NCBI RefSeq assembly: GCF_000406105.1
Contig: NZ_CM001974.1
Coordinates: 106,950 to 170,949, forward strand
Origin: Dickeya chrysanthemi NCPPB 402
GTDB taxonomy: Bacteria > Pseudomonadota > Gammaproteobacteria > Enterobacterales > Enterobacteriaceae
DNA length: 64,000 nucleotides
Direction of reading: 5' to 3'
In this document: positions 45,418-58,526 of the stretch, piece by piece
Layout of the letters: each line of letters opens with the position of its first letter
Numbering within the stretch: the first letter of the stretch is position 1
Notes under the pieces: generated by a model
Database searches by the model: none
What the model was told of the DNA's origin: nothing
What the model saw: the letters and a program-made list of their open reading frames with translations, nothing else
Made by a program: the position numbers and the translations under genes

Positions 45418-46488
45418 CTAAAATGTTTGACCAGCACCGGAATTCTTAAAGCCTGTAACACGCAGGGCTGGCGCGGCGGTACTATCGCGAACGACCAACT
45501 GGCTGGACATCAATTGCGACCCTCGCGGCACCTTGTGCTGCTGCAGTTGAGCCAGCAGTAACAGCATAGCTTCGCGGCCAATATCATAGCGTGGCTGCGC
45601 GACGGTGGTCAGTGCCGGAAAGCCGTGGCTGGCTTGCTCGATATCATCGAATCCGACCAGCGACAGGTCACGCGGCACCTCCAGACCCATTCTGCGCGCC
45701 TGGGTTAATGCACCCAGCGCCATGACGTCGCTATGACAGAATATTGCCGTGGGCGGCGTAGGGTGCGACATCAGCCGGTTTAAGCCGCGCGAACCGGTTT
45801 CGTAACTGAAATCCCCGTGTACGATGTACTGGTTGTCGACGACCAGCCCGCAGCGCCGCAGCGCCTGAATATAACCTTGCAGCCGGTATTCGCTGAGTGG
45901 AATCTGTTCCGGCCCGGCGATGCAGGCGATGCGCTGATGCCCCAGTTGGTGGAGATAACTGACGGCCTCAAACGCGGCGGTTAGATTATCAATGTGTACG
46001 GTGGGCATATCCAGTTCGGGGGCGAATTCATTCGCCATTACCATCGGAGGAAGATGGCGACGCTCGTCCTTGCCGGCATCAAACGGCAGTTGTGACCCTA
46101 ACAGCAGGATGCCGTCGATCTGCCGGGTCGTGATCAGGTCCAGAAAGGTTTTTTCTGTTTTGCGCTGGTGAGCGCAATCGCCGATCAGCACCAGATAACC
46201 GTGTTCCGCGGCGGTTTCCTCAATGCCGCGCAGCATTTCGCTGAAAAAGGGATCACAGATATCGGGAACCAGCGCCAGAATCGTTCTGGATTCATGCCGC
46301 CGCAGATTGCGGGCGAGATTTTGTGCAGAGTATCCCACCGTCAGCGCTGCCTGCTCCACTTTTTTGCGGGTGGCGGCCGAGACCTTCTCCGGGGTGGTCA
46401 GGGCCCGCGACACCGTTGCAGTGGATACGCCGGCCTGATCGGCAACGTCTTTCATGGTGGCGGGTGAGATGATTTTTTTCTGCTCCAA
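45418..46488 (-). CDS. cytR: LacI-family regulator CytR
   Basis: Repressor of nucleoside uptake and catabolism genes that works together with CRP. The N-terminal helix-turn-helix is TMKDVADQAGVSTATVSRAL; the sugar-binding-like core has ILALVPDICDPFFSEMLRGIE and MVMANEFAPELDMPTVHIDNLTAAF, matching E. coli. Of 356 aa from TTG 46488, which has GGAGG 7 nt upstream; the nearby ATG 46493 is out of frame. The start codon is therefore unusual but well supported. Confidence 0.93.
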   Translation of the reverse strand: MEQKKIISPATMKDVADQAGVSTATVSRALTTPEKVSAATRKKVEQAALTVGYSAQNLARNLRRHESRTILALVPDICDPFFSEMLRGIEETAAEHGYLVLIGDCAHQRKTEKTFLDLITTRQIDGILLLGSQLPFDAGKDERRHLPPMVMANEFAPELDMPTVHIDNLTAAFEAVSYLHQLGHQRIACIAGPEQIPLSEYRLQGYIQALRRCGLVVDNQYIVHGDFSYETGSRGLNRLMSHPTPPTAIFCHSDVMALGALTQARRMGLEVPRDLSLVGFDDIEQASHGFPALTTVAQPRYDIGREAMLLLLAQLQQHKVPRGSQLMSSQLVVRDSTAAPALRVTGFKNSGAGQTF

Positions 46489-46791
46489 CGCATTTCCTCC
46501 TTGCGTCAGCGTTTACTGGCGCTGTAGTCAGGGGGCCGTTGTTATTATCGGTCGGCCGCCGTTTTACAGAATGTCTGTTCCGCTGTATGGGCAAGTGCGG
46601 TTATGTCAGGTATTGGGTGGTGCGCCAACTGCCTGATCAGCATACTGCTTCCGACATCACTCTTAACAGATTGCGTCCAGGATTTATCGAAGAATTTACT
46701 TCTGTGCCGCCTGAATTATCGGTTTTTCGGCATTGTTCGCAAAAAACGTCGCCACTGCTGGCATCGGGTATTTCGGCGGCGCAGAATCGGC
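46489..46791. other. Gap between priA and cytR
   Basis: 303 nt with no gene. It should contain the cytR promoter. I see no clear CRP or CytR operator pair and no strong terminator for priA. Confidence 0.4.
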
Positions 46792-49050
<2,259 letters not shown>

Positions 49051-49266
49051 TCACGGTACTGTGCGCGAGTACATTGTGCAATCTTGCCGGTGTTGTGTTG
49101 ACGCGTCGCTGCGATCCCGGCACGGATCCAATTTGCATCAGCTGGTTAATTTCTGTATGATCCGCCGCCTTTATACCTTGTGGTATGAAGAACATTTCAC
49201 TCAACTTCGTGTGGTGTCTGGCGGAACAGGGCCGGATAGCGACACGGCCTTAAACAGAGGTTTCCC

Positions 49267-49482
49267 ATGAAAGAAGGTATTCACCCGAATTACGTTGAAA
49301 TTACCGCTACTTGCTCTTGCGGTAACGTCATCAAAACCCGTTCTACCGTTGCTCACGACCTGAACCTGGACGTGTGCGGCGCTTGCCACCCGTTCTTCAC
49401 CGGCAAGCAGCGTGTGGTTGACACCGGTGGTCGTGTTGAGCGTTTCAACAAACGCTTCAGCGTCCCGGGCACCAAAAAATAA
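49267..49482 (+). CDS. rpmE: Ribosomal protein L31 (zinc form)
   Basis: Protein of 71 aa of the 50S subunit. The four zinc cysteines are in CSCG (16-19) and CGAC (37-40), so this is the C+ form, not the zinc-free paralog. Start ATG 49267; AGAGG lies about 7 nt upstream. A terminator follows. Confidence 0.98.
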   Translation: MKEGIHPNYVEITATCSCGNVIKTRSTVAHDLNLDVCGACHPFFTGKQRVVDTGGRVERFNKRFSVPGTKK

Positions 49483-49533
49483 CTGGCTTCTGCGCCGGGA
49501 CGGAAAATCGGCTAACCGGTTTTCTCGTCAAAA

Positions 49534-49563
49534 CAAAGGCACCTGCGGGTGCCTTTGTTGTTT
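49534..49563. terminator. Terminator between rpmE and metJ, probably bidirectional
   Basis: CAAAGGCACC (49534-49543), loop TGCG, GGTGCCTTTG (49548-49557), then TTGTTT on the plus strand; an AAAAC run on the left gives a T-run on the minus strand for metJ. Confidence 0.9.
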
Positions 49564-49596
49564 CTGTCGTCCTTTCCCATTAACCGGGCGGTCTGC

Positions 49597-49914
49597 TCAG
49601 TATTCCCATGTATCCGGGTCAATCCCCATTTCACGCATAATCGCTTTGGCGACCTCAGGAATTTCATCGCCGCGTTCTTTACGCAGGTCATCGTCATTGG
49701 GTAAGGGTTGGCCGGTAAAAGCGTGCAGAAACGCTTCGCACAGTAACTCGCTATTGGTTGCGTGACGCAGGTTGTTGACCTGACGACGGGTACGCTCGTC
49801 TGTCAGTATCTTCAATACCTTCAAAGGGATAGATACGGTGATCTTCTTAACCTGCTCGCTCTTCTTGCCGTGTTCAGCGTATGGGCTTACATATTCGCCA
49901 TTCCACTCAGCCAT
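49597..49914 (-). CDS. metJ: Methionine repressor MetJ
   Basis: Ribbon-helix-helix repressor of 105 aa with S-adenosylmethionine as corepressor. The DNA-contacting strand is in [29 protein letters not shown]. The length equals that of E. coli MetJ. ATG 49914 ([16 protein letters not shown]). It is divergent from metB, with Met boxes between. Confidence 0.98.
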   Translation of the reverse strand: MAEWNGEYVSPYAEHGKKSEQVKKITVSIPLKVLKILTDERTRRQVNNLRHATNSELLCEAFLHAFTGQPLPNDDDLRKERGDEIPEVAKAIMREMGIDPDTWEY

Positions 49915-50009
49915 GGGATACCTTAAATATTGATCGTGATAAAAACAGTCACTGGCACAAAACACCATAATTCTAACGATTATTATAGGGATGCTCAATC
50001 TATACGCAA

Positions 50010-50049
50010 AGAAGTTTAGAAGTCCAGATGTATTGACGTCTATATTGTC
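50010..50049. promoter_or_regulatory. Met boxes between metJ and metB
   Basis: Five adjacent 8-mers resemble AGACGTCT: AGAAGTTT, AGAAGTCC, AGATGTAT, TGACGTCT and ATATTGTC. MetJ binds such tandem boxes cooperatively, so the site should control metBL and metJ itself. Confidence 0.88.
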
Positions 50050-50102
50050 CGGGTTTACTCTTTAACTTCTCTACTTCAGTCTTCCAGTCAGGAAAAGCAC
50101 CG

Positions 50103-51263
50103 ATGACGCGTAAACAGGCTACTATCGCAGTCCGCAGTGGGTTAAACAATGACGAGCAGTTCGGTTGCGTTGTTCCCCCGATCCATCTCTCCAGTACCTA
50201 CAACTTCACCGGTTTTAATGAACCCAGAGCGCATGACTATTCCCGACGCGGCAACCCGACGCGTGATGTCGTCCAGCGGGTGCTGGCAGAGCTGGAAGGC
50301 GGAGCGGGCGCGGTGATGACCAGCAGCGGTATGTCGGCGATTTCGCTGGTTTGTACGGTATTCCTGCGCCCTGGCGATTTATTGGTGGCCCCGCATGATT
50401 GCTATGGCGGCAGTTATCGTCTGTTTGACAGCCTGAGCAAACGCGGCGCTTTCCGGGTGAAATTCGTCGATCAGGGCAATGAGGCCGACCTGAAGGCGGC
50501 GCTGGCGGAAAAACCGAAACTGGTGCTGGTGGAAAGCCCCAGCAACCCATTGCTGCGCGTCGTGGATATCGCCGCTATCTGTCAGGCCGCGCGTGAAGTG
50601 GGGGCGGTGAGCGTGGTGGATAACACCTTCCTGAGCCCGGCGTTGCAAAATCCGCTGACGCTGGGGGCGGACCTGGTGGTACATTCCTGTACTAAATATC
50701 TTAACGGTCATTCCGACGTGGTGGCGGGAGCGGTGATTGCCCGTGACCCGGCGGTGGTGACGGATCTGGCCTGGTGGGCCAACAATATTGGCGTGACCGG
50801 GGCGGCTTTTGACAGCTACCTGTTGCTGCGCGGTCTGCGTACCCTGTCGCCGCGTATGGCGATGGCGCAGAAGAATGCACTGCAAATTGTGGAGTATTTA
50901 CGGCATCAGCCACTGGTCAAGGCGTTGTATCATCCTTCTTTGCCCGGGAATGCCGGTCATGAGATCGCCTGTCGGCAGCAGTCTGGTTTTGGCGCGATGT
51001 TGAGTTTTGAGCTGGATGGCGATGAAGACACCCTGCGTCGCTTTCTGTCCGCGCTGGATCTGTTCACGCTGGCGGAATCGTTGGGCGGCGTGGAGAGCCT
51101 GATTTCTCACGCAGCTACCATGACTCACGCCGGCATGGCGCCGCAAGCGCGCGCCGCCGCCGGTATCTCGGAGACGTTATTGCGTATTTCTGTCGGGATT
51201 GAAGACGGCGACGATTTGGTCGCTTCTCTGGACAGAGCATTTCAGGCAGCAGCCAAGAGGTAA
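50103..51263 (+). CDS. metB: Cystathionine gamma-synthase
   Basis: PLP enzyme of 386 aa that joins O-succinylhomoserine and cysteine in methionine synthesis. The PLP lysine is in VVHSCTKYLNGHSDVVAG; other marks are YSRRGNPTRD and GGAGAVMTSSGMSAI. It is 2 nt ahead of metL. Controlled by the Met boxes upstream. Confidence 0.97.
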   Translation: MTRKQATIAVRSGLNNDEQFGCVVPPIHLSSTYNFTGFNEPRAHDYSRRGNPTRDVVQRVLAELEGGAGAVMTSSGMSAISLVCTVFLRPGDLLVAPHDCYGGSYRLFDSLSKRGAFRVKFVDQGNEADLKAALAEKPKLVLVESPSNPLLRVVDIAAICQAAREVGAVSVVDNTFLSPALQNPLTLGADLVVHSCTKYLNGHSDVVAGAVIARDPAVVTDLAWWANNIGVTGAAFDSYLLLRGLRTLSPRMAMAQKNALQIVEYLRHQPLVKALYHPSLPGNAGHEIACRQQSGFGAMLSFELDGDEDTLRRFLSALDLFTLAESLGGVESLISHAATMTHAGMAPQARAAAGISETLLRISVGIEDGDDLVASLDRAFQAAAKR

Positions 51264-51265
51264 CA

Positions 51266-53701
51266 ATGAGTGCGTTAGGGATAGCAGCGGCCGTGAAGGG
51301 ACGGCAACTGCACAAATTCGGCGGCAGCAGCCTGGCTGATGTGAAATGTTATCAGCGTGTCGCCGGCATCATGGCCAATTACAGCCAGGCTGGCGATTTA
51401 ATGGTGGTCTCGGCGGCAGGCAGCACCACCAATCAGCTCATTAGCTGGTTGAACCTCAGCCAGTCGGATCGGATTTCCGCTCATCAGGTACAGCAGTCGC
51501 TACGTCGTTATCAAAGCGAGCTGATTTCCGGTTTGCTGCCGGCTGAAACGGCAGCACCGCTGATTAATGAATTCATTCGCGATCTGGAACGTCTGGCGGC
51601 GTTGCTGGATGGCAAGATGACTGAGGCAACGTATGCCGAAGTGGTCGGGCATGGTGAAATCTGGTCAGCCCGCCTGATGGCGGCGGTCCTGAATCAGAAA
51701 AACCTGCCGGCGGCCTGGCTGGATGCCCGCACCTTCCTGCGCGCTGAGCGTGCGGCGCAACCGCAAGTCGATGAGGGCCGCTCCTGGCCGCTATTGCAGC
51801 AACTGCTGACCCAACATGCCGGGCAGCGTTTGGTCATCACCGGTTTTATCAGTAGCAACGAGGCGGGCGAAACCGTTCTGCTGGGACGTAACGGCAGTGA
51901 CTATTCCGCTACGCAGATTGGTGCGCTAGCCGGTGCCGAGCGCGTGACTATCTGGAGTGATGTGGCAGGTGTTTACAGCGCCGACCCACGCAAGGTTAAA
52001 GACGCCTGCCTGTTGCCGTTGCTACGGTTGGATGAAGCCAGCGAGCTGGCTCGTCTGGCGGCGCCGGTACTCCATGCCCGTACCCTGCAGCCGGTTTCCG
52101 GCAGTGATATCGACCTGCAATTACGTTGCAGCTACCAGCCTGAGCAAGGGTCGACCCGTATTGAGCGCGTGCTGGCCTCCGGCACCGGCGCCAAGATCGT
52201 CACCAGTCACGATGATGTTTGCCTGATTGAGATCGGCGTATCGGCGGATCACGATTTCGCCCGTATGCACAAAGATGTCGAACAACTGCTGCATAAATCT
52301 CAAATCCGGCCGCTGGCGCTCGGCGTACATCAGGACCGCAACCTGCTGCAACTGTGTTACACCTCAGAAGTGGTGCACAGCGCCTGGCAAGTGCTGGAAC
52401 AGGCGGCGCTGCCGGTGTCGCTGCATCTGCGCGAAGGGCTGGCGCTGGTGGCGCTGGTGGGCGCCGGTGTTTGCCGTAACCCGTTGCATAGCCATCGTTT
52501 TTACCAGCAACTGCGTGACCAGCCGATCGAGTTTGTCTGGCAGGCGGAAGACGAGATCAGCCTGGTGGCGGTGCTGCGCGTCGGCCCGACCGAGCATTTG
52601 GTGCGTGGTCTACATCATTCGCTGTTCCGGGCGGAAAAACGCATCGGCCTGGTGCTATTTGGTAAAGGCAATATCGGTTCACGCTGGCTGGAACTGTTCG
52701 CTCGTGAGCAGAGCCTGATTTCGGCGCGCACCGGTTTTGAGTTCACGCTGGCGGGCGTGGTGGACAGTTCCCGCAGCCTGCTGAATTACGAGGGCCTGGA
52801 TGCCAGCCGCGTGCTGGCCTTCTTTGGCGACGAAGCGCAAGAGCGTGACGACGATGAGCTGTTCCTGTGGATGCGCGCCCATCCGTATGATGATTTGGTG
52901 GTGCTGGATGTGACCGCCAGCCAGTCGGTTGCCGATCTCTATCTGGATTTCGCCAGCTACGGTTTCCATGTGATCAGCGCCAACAAACTGGCGGGGGCAT
53001 CCGGCGGCGATAATTACCGCCAGATCCGCGACGCGTTCGCCAAAACCGGGCGTCACTGGTTGTACAACGCCACCGTTGGTGCCGGGTTACCGGTGAACTA
53101 TGCGGTACGGGACCTGCGTGAAAGTGGCGATAGTATTCTGGCTATCAGCGGCATCTTCTCCGGTACGCTGTCATGGCTGTTCCTGCAGTTTGACGGCACG
53201 GTGCCTTTTACCGAACTGGTGGACCAAGCCTGGCAGCAAGGATTGACCGAGCCGGATCCGCGCGTTGATCTTTCCGGCCAGGATGTGATGCGCAAGCTGG
53301 TTATCCTGGCGCGCGAAGCCGGTTACGAGATCGAGCCCAATCAGGTACGGGTGGAGTCGCTGGTGCCTGCCGGATGCGAGAACGGCTCGGTGGATCAGTT
53401 CTTTGAAGACGGCGAGCCGCTGAACCAGCAAATGTTGCAACGGCTGGAGGCTGCCAATGAGATGGGGTTGGTGCTGCGTTATGTCGCCCGCTTTGATAGT
53501 AACGGCAAGGCGCGCGTAGGCGTAGAGGCCGTGCGGGCGGATCATCCGCTGGCGGCACTGTTGCCGTGTGATAACGTGTTTGCCATCGAAAGCCGCTGGT
53601 ATCGCGATAACCCGCTGGTGATTCGTGGGCCGGGTGCCGGCCGTGATGTGACGGCAGGGGCGATTCAGTCGGATCTCAACCGTCTGGCGCAACTGCTGTG
53701 A
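51266..53701 (+). CDS. metL: Aspartokinase II/homoserine dehydrogenase II
   Basis: Bifunctional protein of 811 aa catalysing the first and third steps from aspartate to homoserine. The kinase domain begins HKFGGSSLADVKCYQRV and contains GRNGSDYSATQIGAL. The dehydrogenase begins about residue 460 (GLVLFGKGNIGSRWLELF) and has SANKLAGA and YNATVGAGLPV. Co-transcribed with metB; a terminator follows. Confidence 0.98.
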   Translation: MSALGIAAAVKGRQLHKFGGSSLADVKCYQRVAGIMANYSQAGDLMVVSAAGSTTNQLISWLNLSQSDRISAHQVQQSLRRYQSELISGLLPAETAAPLINEFIRDLERLAALLDGKMTEATYAEVVGHGEIWSARLMAAVLNQKNLPAAWLDARTFLRAERAAQPQVDEGRSWPLLQQLLTQHAGQRLVITGFISSNEAGETVLLGRNGSDYSATQIGALAGAERVTIWSDVAGVYSADPRKVKDACLLPLLRLDEASELARLAAPVLHARTLQPVSGSDIDLQLRCSYQPEQGSTRIERVLASGTGAKIVTSHDDVCLIEIGVSADHDFARMHKDVEQLLHKSQIRPLALGVHQDRNLLQLCYTSEVVHSAWQVLEQAALPVSLHLREGLALVALVGAGVCRNPLHSHRFYQQLRDQPIEFVWQAEDEISLVAVLRVGPTEHLVRGLHHSLFRAEKRIGLVLFGKGNIGSRWLELFAREQSLISARTGFEFTLAGVVDSSRSLLNYEGLDASRVLAFFGDEAQERDDDELFLWMRAHPYDDLVVLDVTASQSVADLYLDFASYGFHVISANKLAGASGGDNYRQIRDAFAKTGRHWLYNATVGAGLPVNYAVRDLRESGDSILAISGIFSGTLSWLFLQFDGTVPFTELVDQAWQQGLTEPDPRVDLSGQDVMRKLVILAREAGYEIEPNQVRVESLVPAGCENGSVDQFFEDGEPLNQQMLQRLEAANEMGLVLRYVARFDSNGKARVGVEAVRADHPLAALLPCDNVFAIESRWYRDNPLVIRGPGAGRDVTAGAIQSDLNRLAQLL

Positions 53702-53741
53702 TCATCCCAACTGAACTCACAGAGTGTTAGCTACATGCCCC

Positions 53742-53765
53742 AAAGCCCGCAGCGCGGGCTTTTTT
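53742..53765 (+). terminator. Intrinsic terminator of metBL
   Basis: AGCCCGC (53744-53750), loop AGC, GCGGGCT (53754-53760), then five T. Confidence 0.92.
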
Positions 53766-53964
53766 ACGCCTTCAATTCACCCAGTGGCGAGAACTACGTT
53801 TTTTGCCGATACTGAATCTGTATTCCTTACAGTTTATGGGTATTTCTTGGTGATAAGCATGGTGATGCGTGATTTACGATCATGAATTTTCTTCATCTTG
53901 CATGAGCAAACATCAGCATTTATCACGCTGAAAAGCGTTGACTCTTTAAGCGGATTCAGTCATT

Positions 53965-53996
53965 TTCTATATAGACGTCTAAACGTATAGACGTTT
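53965..53996 (+). promoter_or_regulatory. Met boxes upstream of metF
   Basis: AGACGTCT (53973-53980, perfect), AAACGTAT and AGACGTTT (53989-53996) in tandem; TTCTATAT before them is a weaker box. The array ends about 40 nt before the metF start. The remaining 200 nt of the gap to metL hold only an AT-rich promoter region. Confidence 0.92.
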
Positions 53997-54000
53997 GTAG

Positions 54001-54933
<933 letters not shown>

Positions 54934-54955
54934 TTTCCTGACCCATTATCATGTC

Positions 54956-54992
54956 AAACGCCCGCCTGGATATCTCCGGGCGGGCGTTTATG
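54956..54992 (+). terminator. Hairpin after metF
   Basis: AAACGCCCGCC (54956-54966) pairs with GGCGGGCGTTT (54979-54989), 11 bp, followed by a broken T-run (ATGTTT). Confidence 0.85.
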
Positions 54993-55059
54993 TTTAAGAC
55001 GTGGGGAGAAAAAAAGGGCGGGCCGAAGCCCGCCAAAGTTTCGTTGGCTTTATAGAAAT

Positions 55060-55791
55060 TTATGTGGTCAGGAATGTTTCGAGTTCTTCGCTGCCGCCGA
55101 TATGGCGGCCGCCTATGAATACCTGGGGAACGGTGCTACGCCCGGTTACTGCCCGCAGGCTCACCGTGGTGGCATCTTTACCCAGCATGATTTCTTCGTA
55201 CTGAATACCGCGATCCTGCAGCAACTGTTTGGCTTTGGCGCAAAACGAGCAGCCGGGTTTGGTAAACAGTGAAACAGATTCCTGAACCTTATAGTGCGGA
55301 GCAAGGTACTTCAGCATGGTGTCGGCGTCGGAAACTTCAAACGGGTCGCCCGGCTTGTTGGGTTCAACAAACATTTTCTCCACCACGCCGTGACGAACCA
55401 GCATGGAGTAGCGCCAGGAGCGAGGGCCGAAGCCCAGATCCGCTTTTTCGACCAGCATATTCATGGCGCGGGTGAATTCGCCGTTGCCATCGGGAATAAA
55501 CGTAATATTTTCTGCATCCTGGTCGGCTTTCCAGGCGTTCATCACAAAAGTGTCGTTTACGGATACGCATAACACCGCATCAACGCCAAATTGCTTGAAT
55601 ACCGCAGCCAACTCGTTATAGCGTGGCAAATGACTGGAAGAGCAGGTTGGTGTAAAAGCCCCCGGCAGGGAAAAGACGACGACGGTTTTGTTGCTGAAGA
55701 GTTCCTCTGTCGTCACGTCAACCCATTGATCCCCTTGGTGGGTATGGAAAGTTACTGACGGAATTTTTTTGCCTTCTTGGCTTACAAACAT
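55060..55791 (-). CDS. Peroxiredoxin 5-glutaredoxin fusion protein
   Basis: Hybrid peroxidase of 243 aa. The N-terminal Prx5 domain (about 1-165) has the peroxidatic Cys in [16 protein letters not shown]. The C-terminal glutaredoxin (about 170-243) has [12 protein letters not shown] and the GSH site [16 protein letters not shown]. Such fusions, known from Haemophilus and Neisseria, use glutathione directly. It is divergent from oxyR, with 161 nt between them, which suggests OxyR control. E. coli has no such gene here. Confidence 0.94.
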   Translation of the reverse strand: MFVSQEGKKIPSVTFHTHQGDQWVDVTTEELFSNKTVVVFSLPGAFTPTCSSSHLPRYNELAAVFKQFGVDAVLCVSVNDTFVMNAWKADQDAENITFIPDGNGEFTRAMNMLVEKADLGFGPRSWRYSMLVRHGVVEKMFVEPNKPGDPFEVSDADTMLKYLAPHYKVQESVSLFTKPGCSFCAKAKQLLQDRGIQYEEIMLGKDATTVSLRAVTGRSTVPQVFIGGRHIGGSEELETFLTT

Positions 55792-55885
55792 TTTTCAGTC
55801 TCTATTAGTCGAAAAGCTCTGTCTGGCTGAATCCGTCAGTAATCAGGACTCGGTTGTTAGAGACATTATTCATCATCAAAGGTTG

Positions 55886-55931
55886 ATAGGACTAATCGTT
55901 CGTTGCTATCCTATCTATCGCTAGGGACTAT
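55886..55931. promoter_or_regulatory. Candidate OxyR binding site
   Basis: ATAG (55886) and CTAT words (55906, 55911, 55915, 55928) at roughly 10-bp steps recall the OxyR pattern of ATAG/CTAT half-sites. The position between the fusion peroxidase and oxyR fits activation of the first and autoregulation of the second. Confidence 0.5.
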
Positions 55932-55952
55932 CATGTTTAGAGGACTCAGGGC

Positions 55953-56870
55953 ATGAATATTCGGGATTTAGAGTATCTGGTGGCGTTGGCGGAGCACCGC
56001 CATTTTCGACGCGCAGCAGATTCCTGCCATGTCAGTCAGCCCACTCTGAGTGGTCAGATTCGTAAGCTGGAAGATGAACTGGGCGTGATGCTTCTGGAGA
56101 GAACCAGCCGCAAAGTGCTGTTCACTCAGGCGGGGCTGCTGCTGGTGGAGCAAGCCAGAACCGTATTGCGCGAAGTGAAGGTGTTGAAGGAGATGGCCAG
56201 CCAGCAGGGCGAAGCCATGTCCGGCCCGCTGCATATCGGCCTGATTCCGACCGTCGGCCCCTATCTGCTGCCTCAGATTATCCCGATGTTGCATCGCGCT
56301 TTCCCGAAGCTGGAAATGTACCTGCACGAAGCCCAGACTCATCAGTTGCTGGCCCAGCTCGATAGCGGCAAGCTGGATTGCGCCATTCTGGCGATGGTGA
56401 AAGAGTCGGAAGCCTTTATCGAAGTGCCGTTGTTTGATGAGCCGATGAAGCTGGCGATTTATCAGGATCACCCCTGGGCGAATCGCGAGCGGGTCGCGAT
56501 GTCCGATTTGTCGGGCGAAAAATTGCTGATGTTGGAAGACGGTCACTGCCTGCGCGATCAGGCGATGGGCTTCTGTTTTCAGGCCGGCGCGGATGAAGAT
56601 ACCCATTTCCGCGCTACCAGCCTGGAGACGCTGCGTAACATGGTCGCGGCGGGCAGCGGTATTACGTTACTGCCGTCGCTGGCGGTACCGCAGGAGCGGA
56701 TACGCGATGGGGTGTGCTATCTGCCTTGCTATAAACCGGAGCCCAAACGTACCATCGCGCTGGTGTACCGTCCGGGCTCGCCGTTACGCGGCCGTTATGA
56801 ACAACTGGCCGATTCGGTGCGCGAACACATGCAACTTCACATGGAAAAGCTGTCGGCGCAGTCTGCTTAA
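55953..56870 (+). CDS. oxyR: Hydrogen peroxide sensor OxyR
   Basis: LysR-family regulator of 305 aa. N-terminal helix-turn-helix: EHRHFRRAADSCHVSQPTLSGQIRKLE. The redox pair is the two cysteines of GHCLRDQAMGFC, matching C199 and C208 of E. coli, so disulfide sensing should be intact. The stop codon lies in the first copy of a 15-bp direct repeat. Confidence 0.98.
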   Translation: MNIRDLEYLVALAEHRHFRRAADSCHVSQPTLSGQIRKLEDELGVMLLERTSRKVLFTQAGLLLVEQARTVLREVKVLKEMASQQGEAMSGPLHIGLIPTVGPYLLPQIIPMLHRAFPKLEMYLHEAQTHQLLAQLDSGKLDCAILAMVKESEAFIEVPLFDEPMKLAIYQDHPWANRERVAMSDLSGEKLLMLEDGHCLRDQAMGFCFQAGADEDTHFRATSLETLRNMVAAGSGITLLPSLAVPQERIRDGVCYLPCYKPEPKRTIALVYRPGSPLRGRYEQLADSVREHMQLHMEKLSAQSA

Positions 56871-56911
56871 TCAAACAGTCCGCTTAATCAAACAGTTTGT
56901 CCGATTAAGCG
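56865..56911. repeat. 15-bp direct repeat and hairpin at the oxyR 3' end
   Basis: GCTTAATCAAACAGT occurs at 56865-56879 and 56882-56896. CGCTTAATC (56881-56889) also pairs with GATTAAGCG (56903-56911), and TTTT follows soon after, so the second copy forms part of a probable oxyR terminator. Confidence 0.7.
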
Positions 56912-56937
56912 CCTGTTTTGAGGAAATACGCCGGTTA

Positions 56938-58344
56938 TCAAAATAACCGGTTTAAGCCGTTCAGCGCCGCTACCCGATAGGCTTCCGCCATGGTCGGGTA
57001 GTTGAAGGTGGTGTTCACGAAGTACTCAATTGTGTTGCCCTCGCCTTTCTGTTCCATGATGGCCTGGCCGATATGAATAATCTCGGCTGCACGCTCGCCA
57101 AAGCAGTGAATACCCAGAATCTGCTTGGTTTCACGGTGGAACAGGATTTTCAGGCTACCGACGTTCATTCCCACAATCTGCGCTCGTGCCAGGTGTTTGA
57201 ACTGGGCGCGGCCCACTTCATACGGCACCTTCATGGCCGTGAGCTCCTGCTCGGTTTTGCCGACGGAACTGATCTCCGGGATAGTGTAAATGCCGGTGGG
57301 AATGTCCTCGATCAGATGTGCGCTGGCATCGCCTTTGGTGATGGCTTGCGCGGCGATGCGGCCCTGATCGTAGGCAGCTGATGCCAGACTGGGGTAACCA
57401 ATCACATCACCCACGGCATAGATGTGTGCCTGGGCTGTCTGGTACATGCTGTTAACCTTTAACTGACCGCGACTGTCGGTTTCCAGCCCGACATTTTCCA
57501 GCCCCAGCGTTTCAGTGTTGCCGGTACGCCCGTTGGCGTAGAGCAGGCAATCCGCCTTCATCTTTTTACCGGATTTCAGATGAATGATGACGCCGTCGTC
57601 CAGCCCTTCGATGCGCTCGAATTCCTCATTGTGGCGAATCACCACGCCATTATTCCAGAAGTGATAGGACAGCGCGTCGGACATCTCCTGATCAAGAAAC
57701 GCCAGCAGACGATCACGGGTGTTGATCAAATCGACTTTTACATTGAGTCCCCGGAAGATCGATGCGTATTCGCAGCCGATCACCCCAGCGCCGTAGATGA
57801 TCACGTGCTTGGGTTCATAATCCAGATCGAGAATGGAATCACTGTCGTAGATGCGGGGATGGTCGAAGTCTACTCCGCCTGGATGATAAGGCCGTGAACC
57901 CGTAGCGATGATAATATTCGCGGCGGTCAGCGTGTCGTGGGTGTCATCCGGGTAATAAACCGCGATGGTGTGCGCATCGATAAACCGTGCTTCGCCGGAA
58001 AATATTTCGCAGTGATTGCGTTCGTAGAAGCCCTGACGCATGCGGGTTTGCTGGCCGATCACGCTGTCGGCGTGGCGCAGAATATCGGAGAATGAGGTGC
58101 TGATGACACGGGCGTTATCGCTGTAAAGCGGGTTTTGATTGAATTCGATGATACGGCTGACGGCGTGTCGCAACGCTTTGGAAGGAATGGTGCCCCAATG
58201 GGTACAACCACCGCCGACGTTGTAATGCCGTTCTATCACGGCAATTTTCGCCCCTTGCTTGGCGAGCCCCATGGCCGCCCCTTCACCACCCGGACCTGAA
58301 CCAATCACGATGGCATCGTAATCGTATTGCTGTTGTATGGACAT
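56938..58344 (-). CDS. sthA: Soluble pyridine nucleotide transhydrogenase
   Basis: FAD protein of 468 aa that re-oxidises NADPH with NAD+. FAD motif: [21 protein letters not shown]. In place of the C-x4-C of related disulfide reductases it has [16 protein letters not shown], with only one cysteine, as in known SthA. The second Rossmann motif is [18 protein letters not shown]. Start ATG 58344. The stop codon is within a hairpin (CCGGTTAT/ATAACCGG, 56931-56950). Confidence 0.97.
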   Translation of the reverse strand: MSIQQQYDYDAIVIGSGPGGEGAAMGLAKQGAKIAVIERHYNVGGGCTHWGTIPSKALRHAVSRIIEFNQNPLYSDNARVISTSFSDILRHADSVIGQQTRMRQGFYERNHCEIFSGEARFIDAHTIAVYYPDDTHDTLTAANIIIATGSRPYHPGGVDFDHPRIYDSDSILDLDYEPKHVIIYGAGVIGCEYASIFRGLNVKVDLINTRDRLLAFLDQEMSDALSYHFWNNGVVIRHNEEFERIEGLDDGVIIHLKSGKKMKADCLLYANGRTGNTETLGLENVGLETDSRGQLKVNSMYQTAQAHIYAVGDVIGYPSLASAAYDQGRIAAQAITKGDASAHLIEDIPTGIYTIPEISSVGKTEQELTAMKVPYEVGRAQFKHLARAQIVGMNVGSLKILFHRETKQILGIHCFGERAAEIIHIGQAIMEQKGEGNTIEYFVNTTFNYPTMAEAYRVAALNGLNRLF

Positions 58345-58526
58345 GGTAGGAACCACCTGTTTTTATACAAGTTACTAACGCGATTGTAACATCGTCCAGA
58401 TGATAACCCAATCATCCCTGATATTTGTATGGGAACCCAGGATCACATTTTTACTATGACAAACTTTGGCGCAGTATGTAGCAAGTAAAGTTTGTTATAG
58501 TGCTTCCCTTGATTTAAGGAGAGCCG

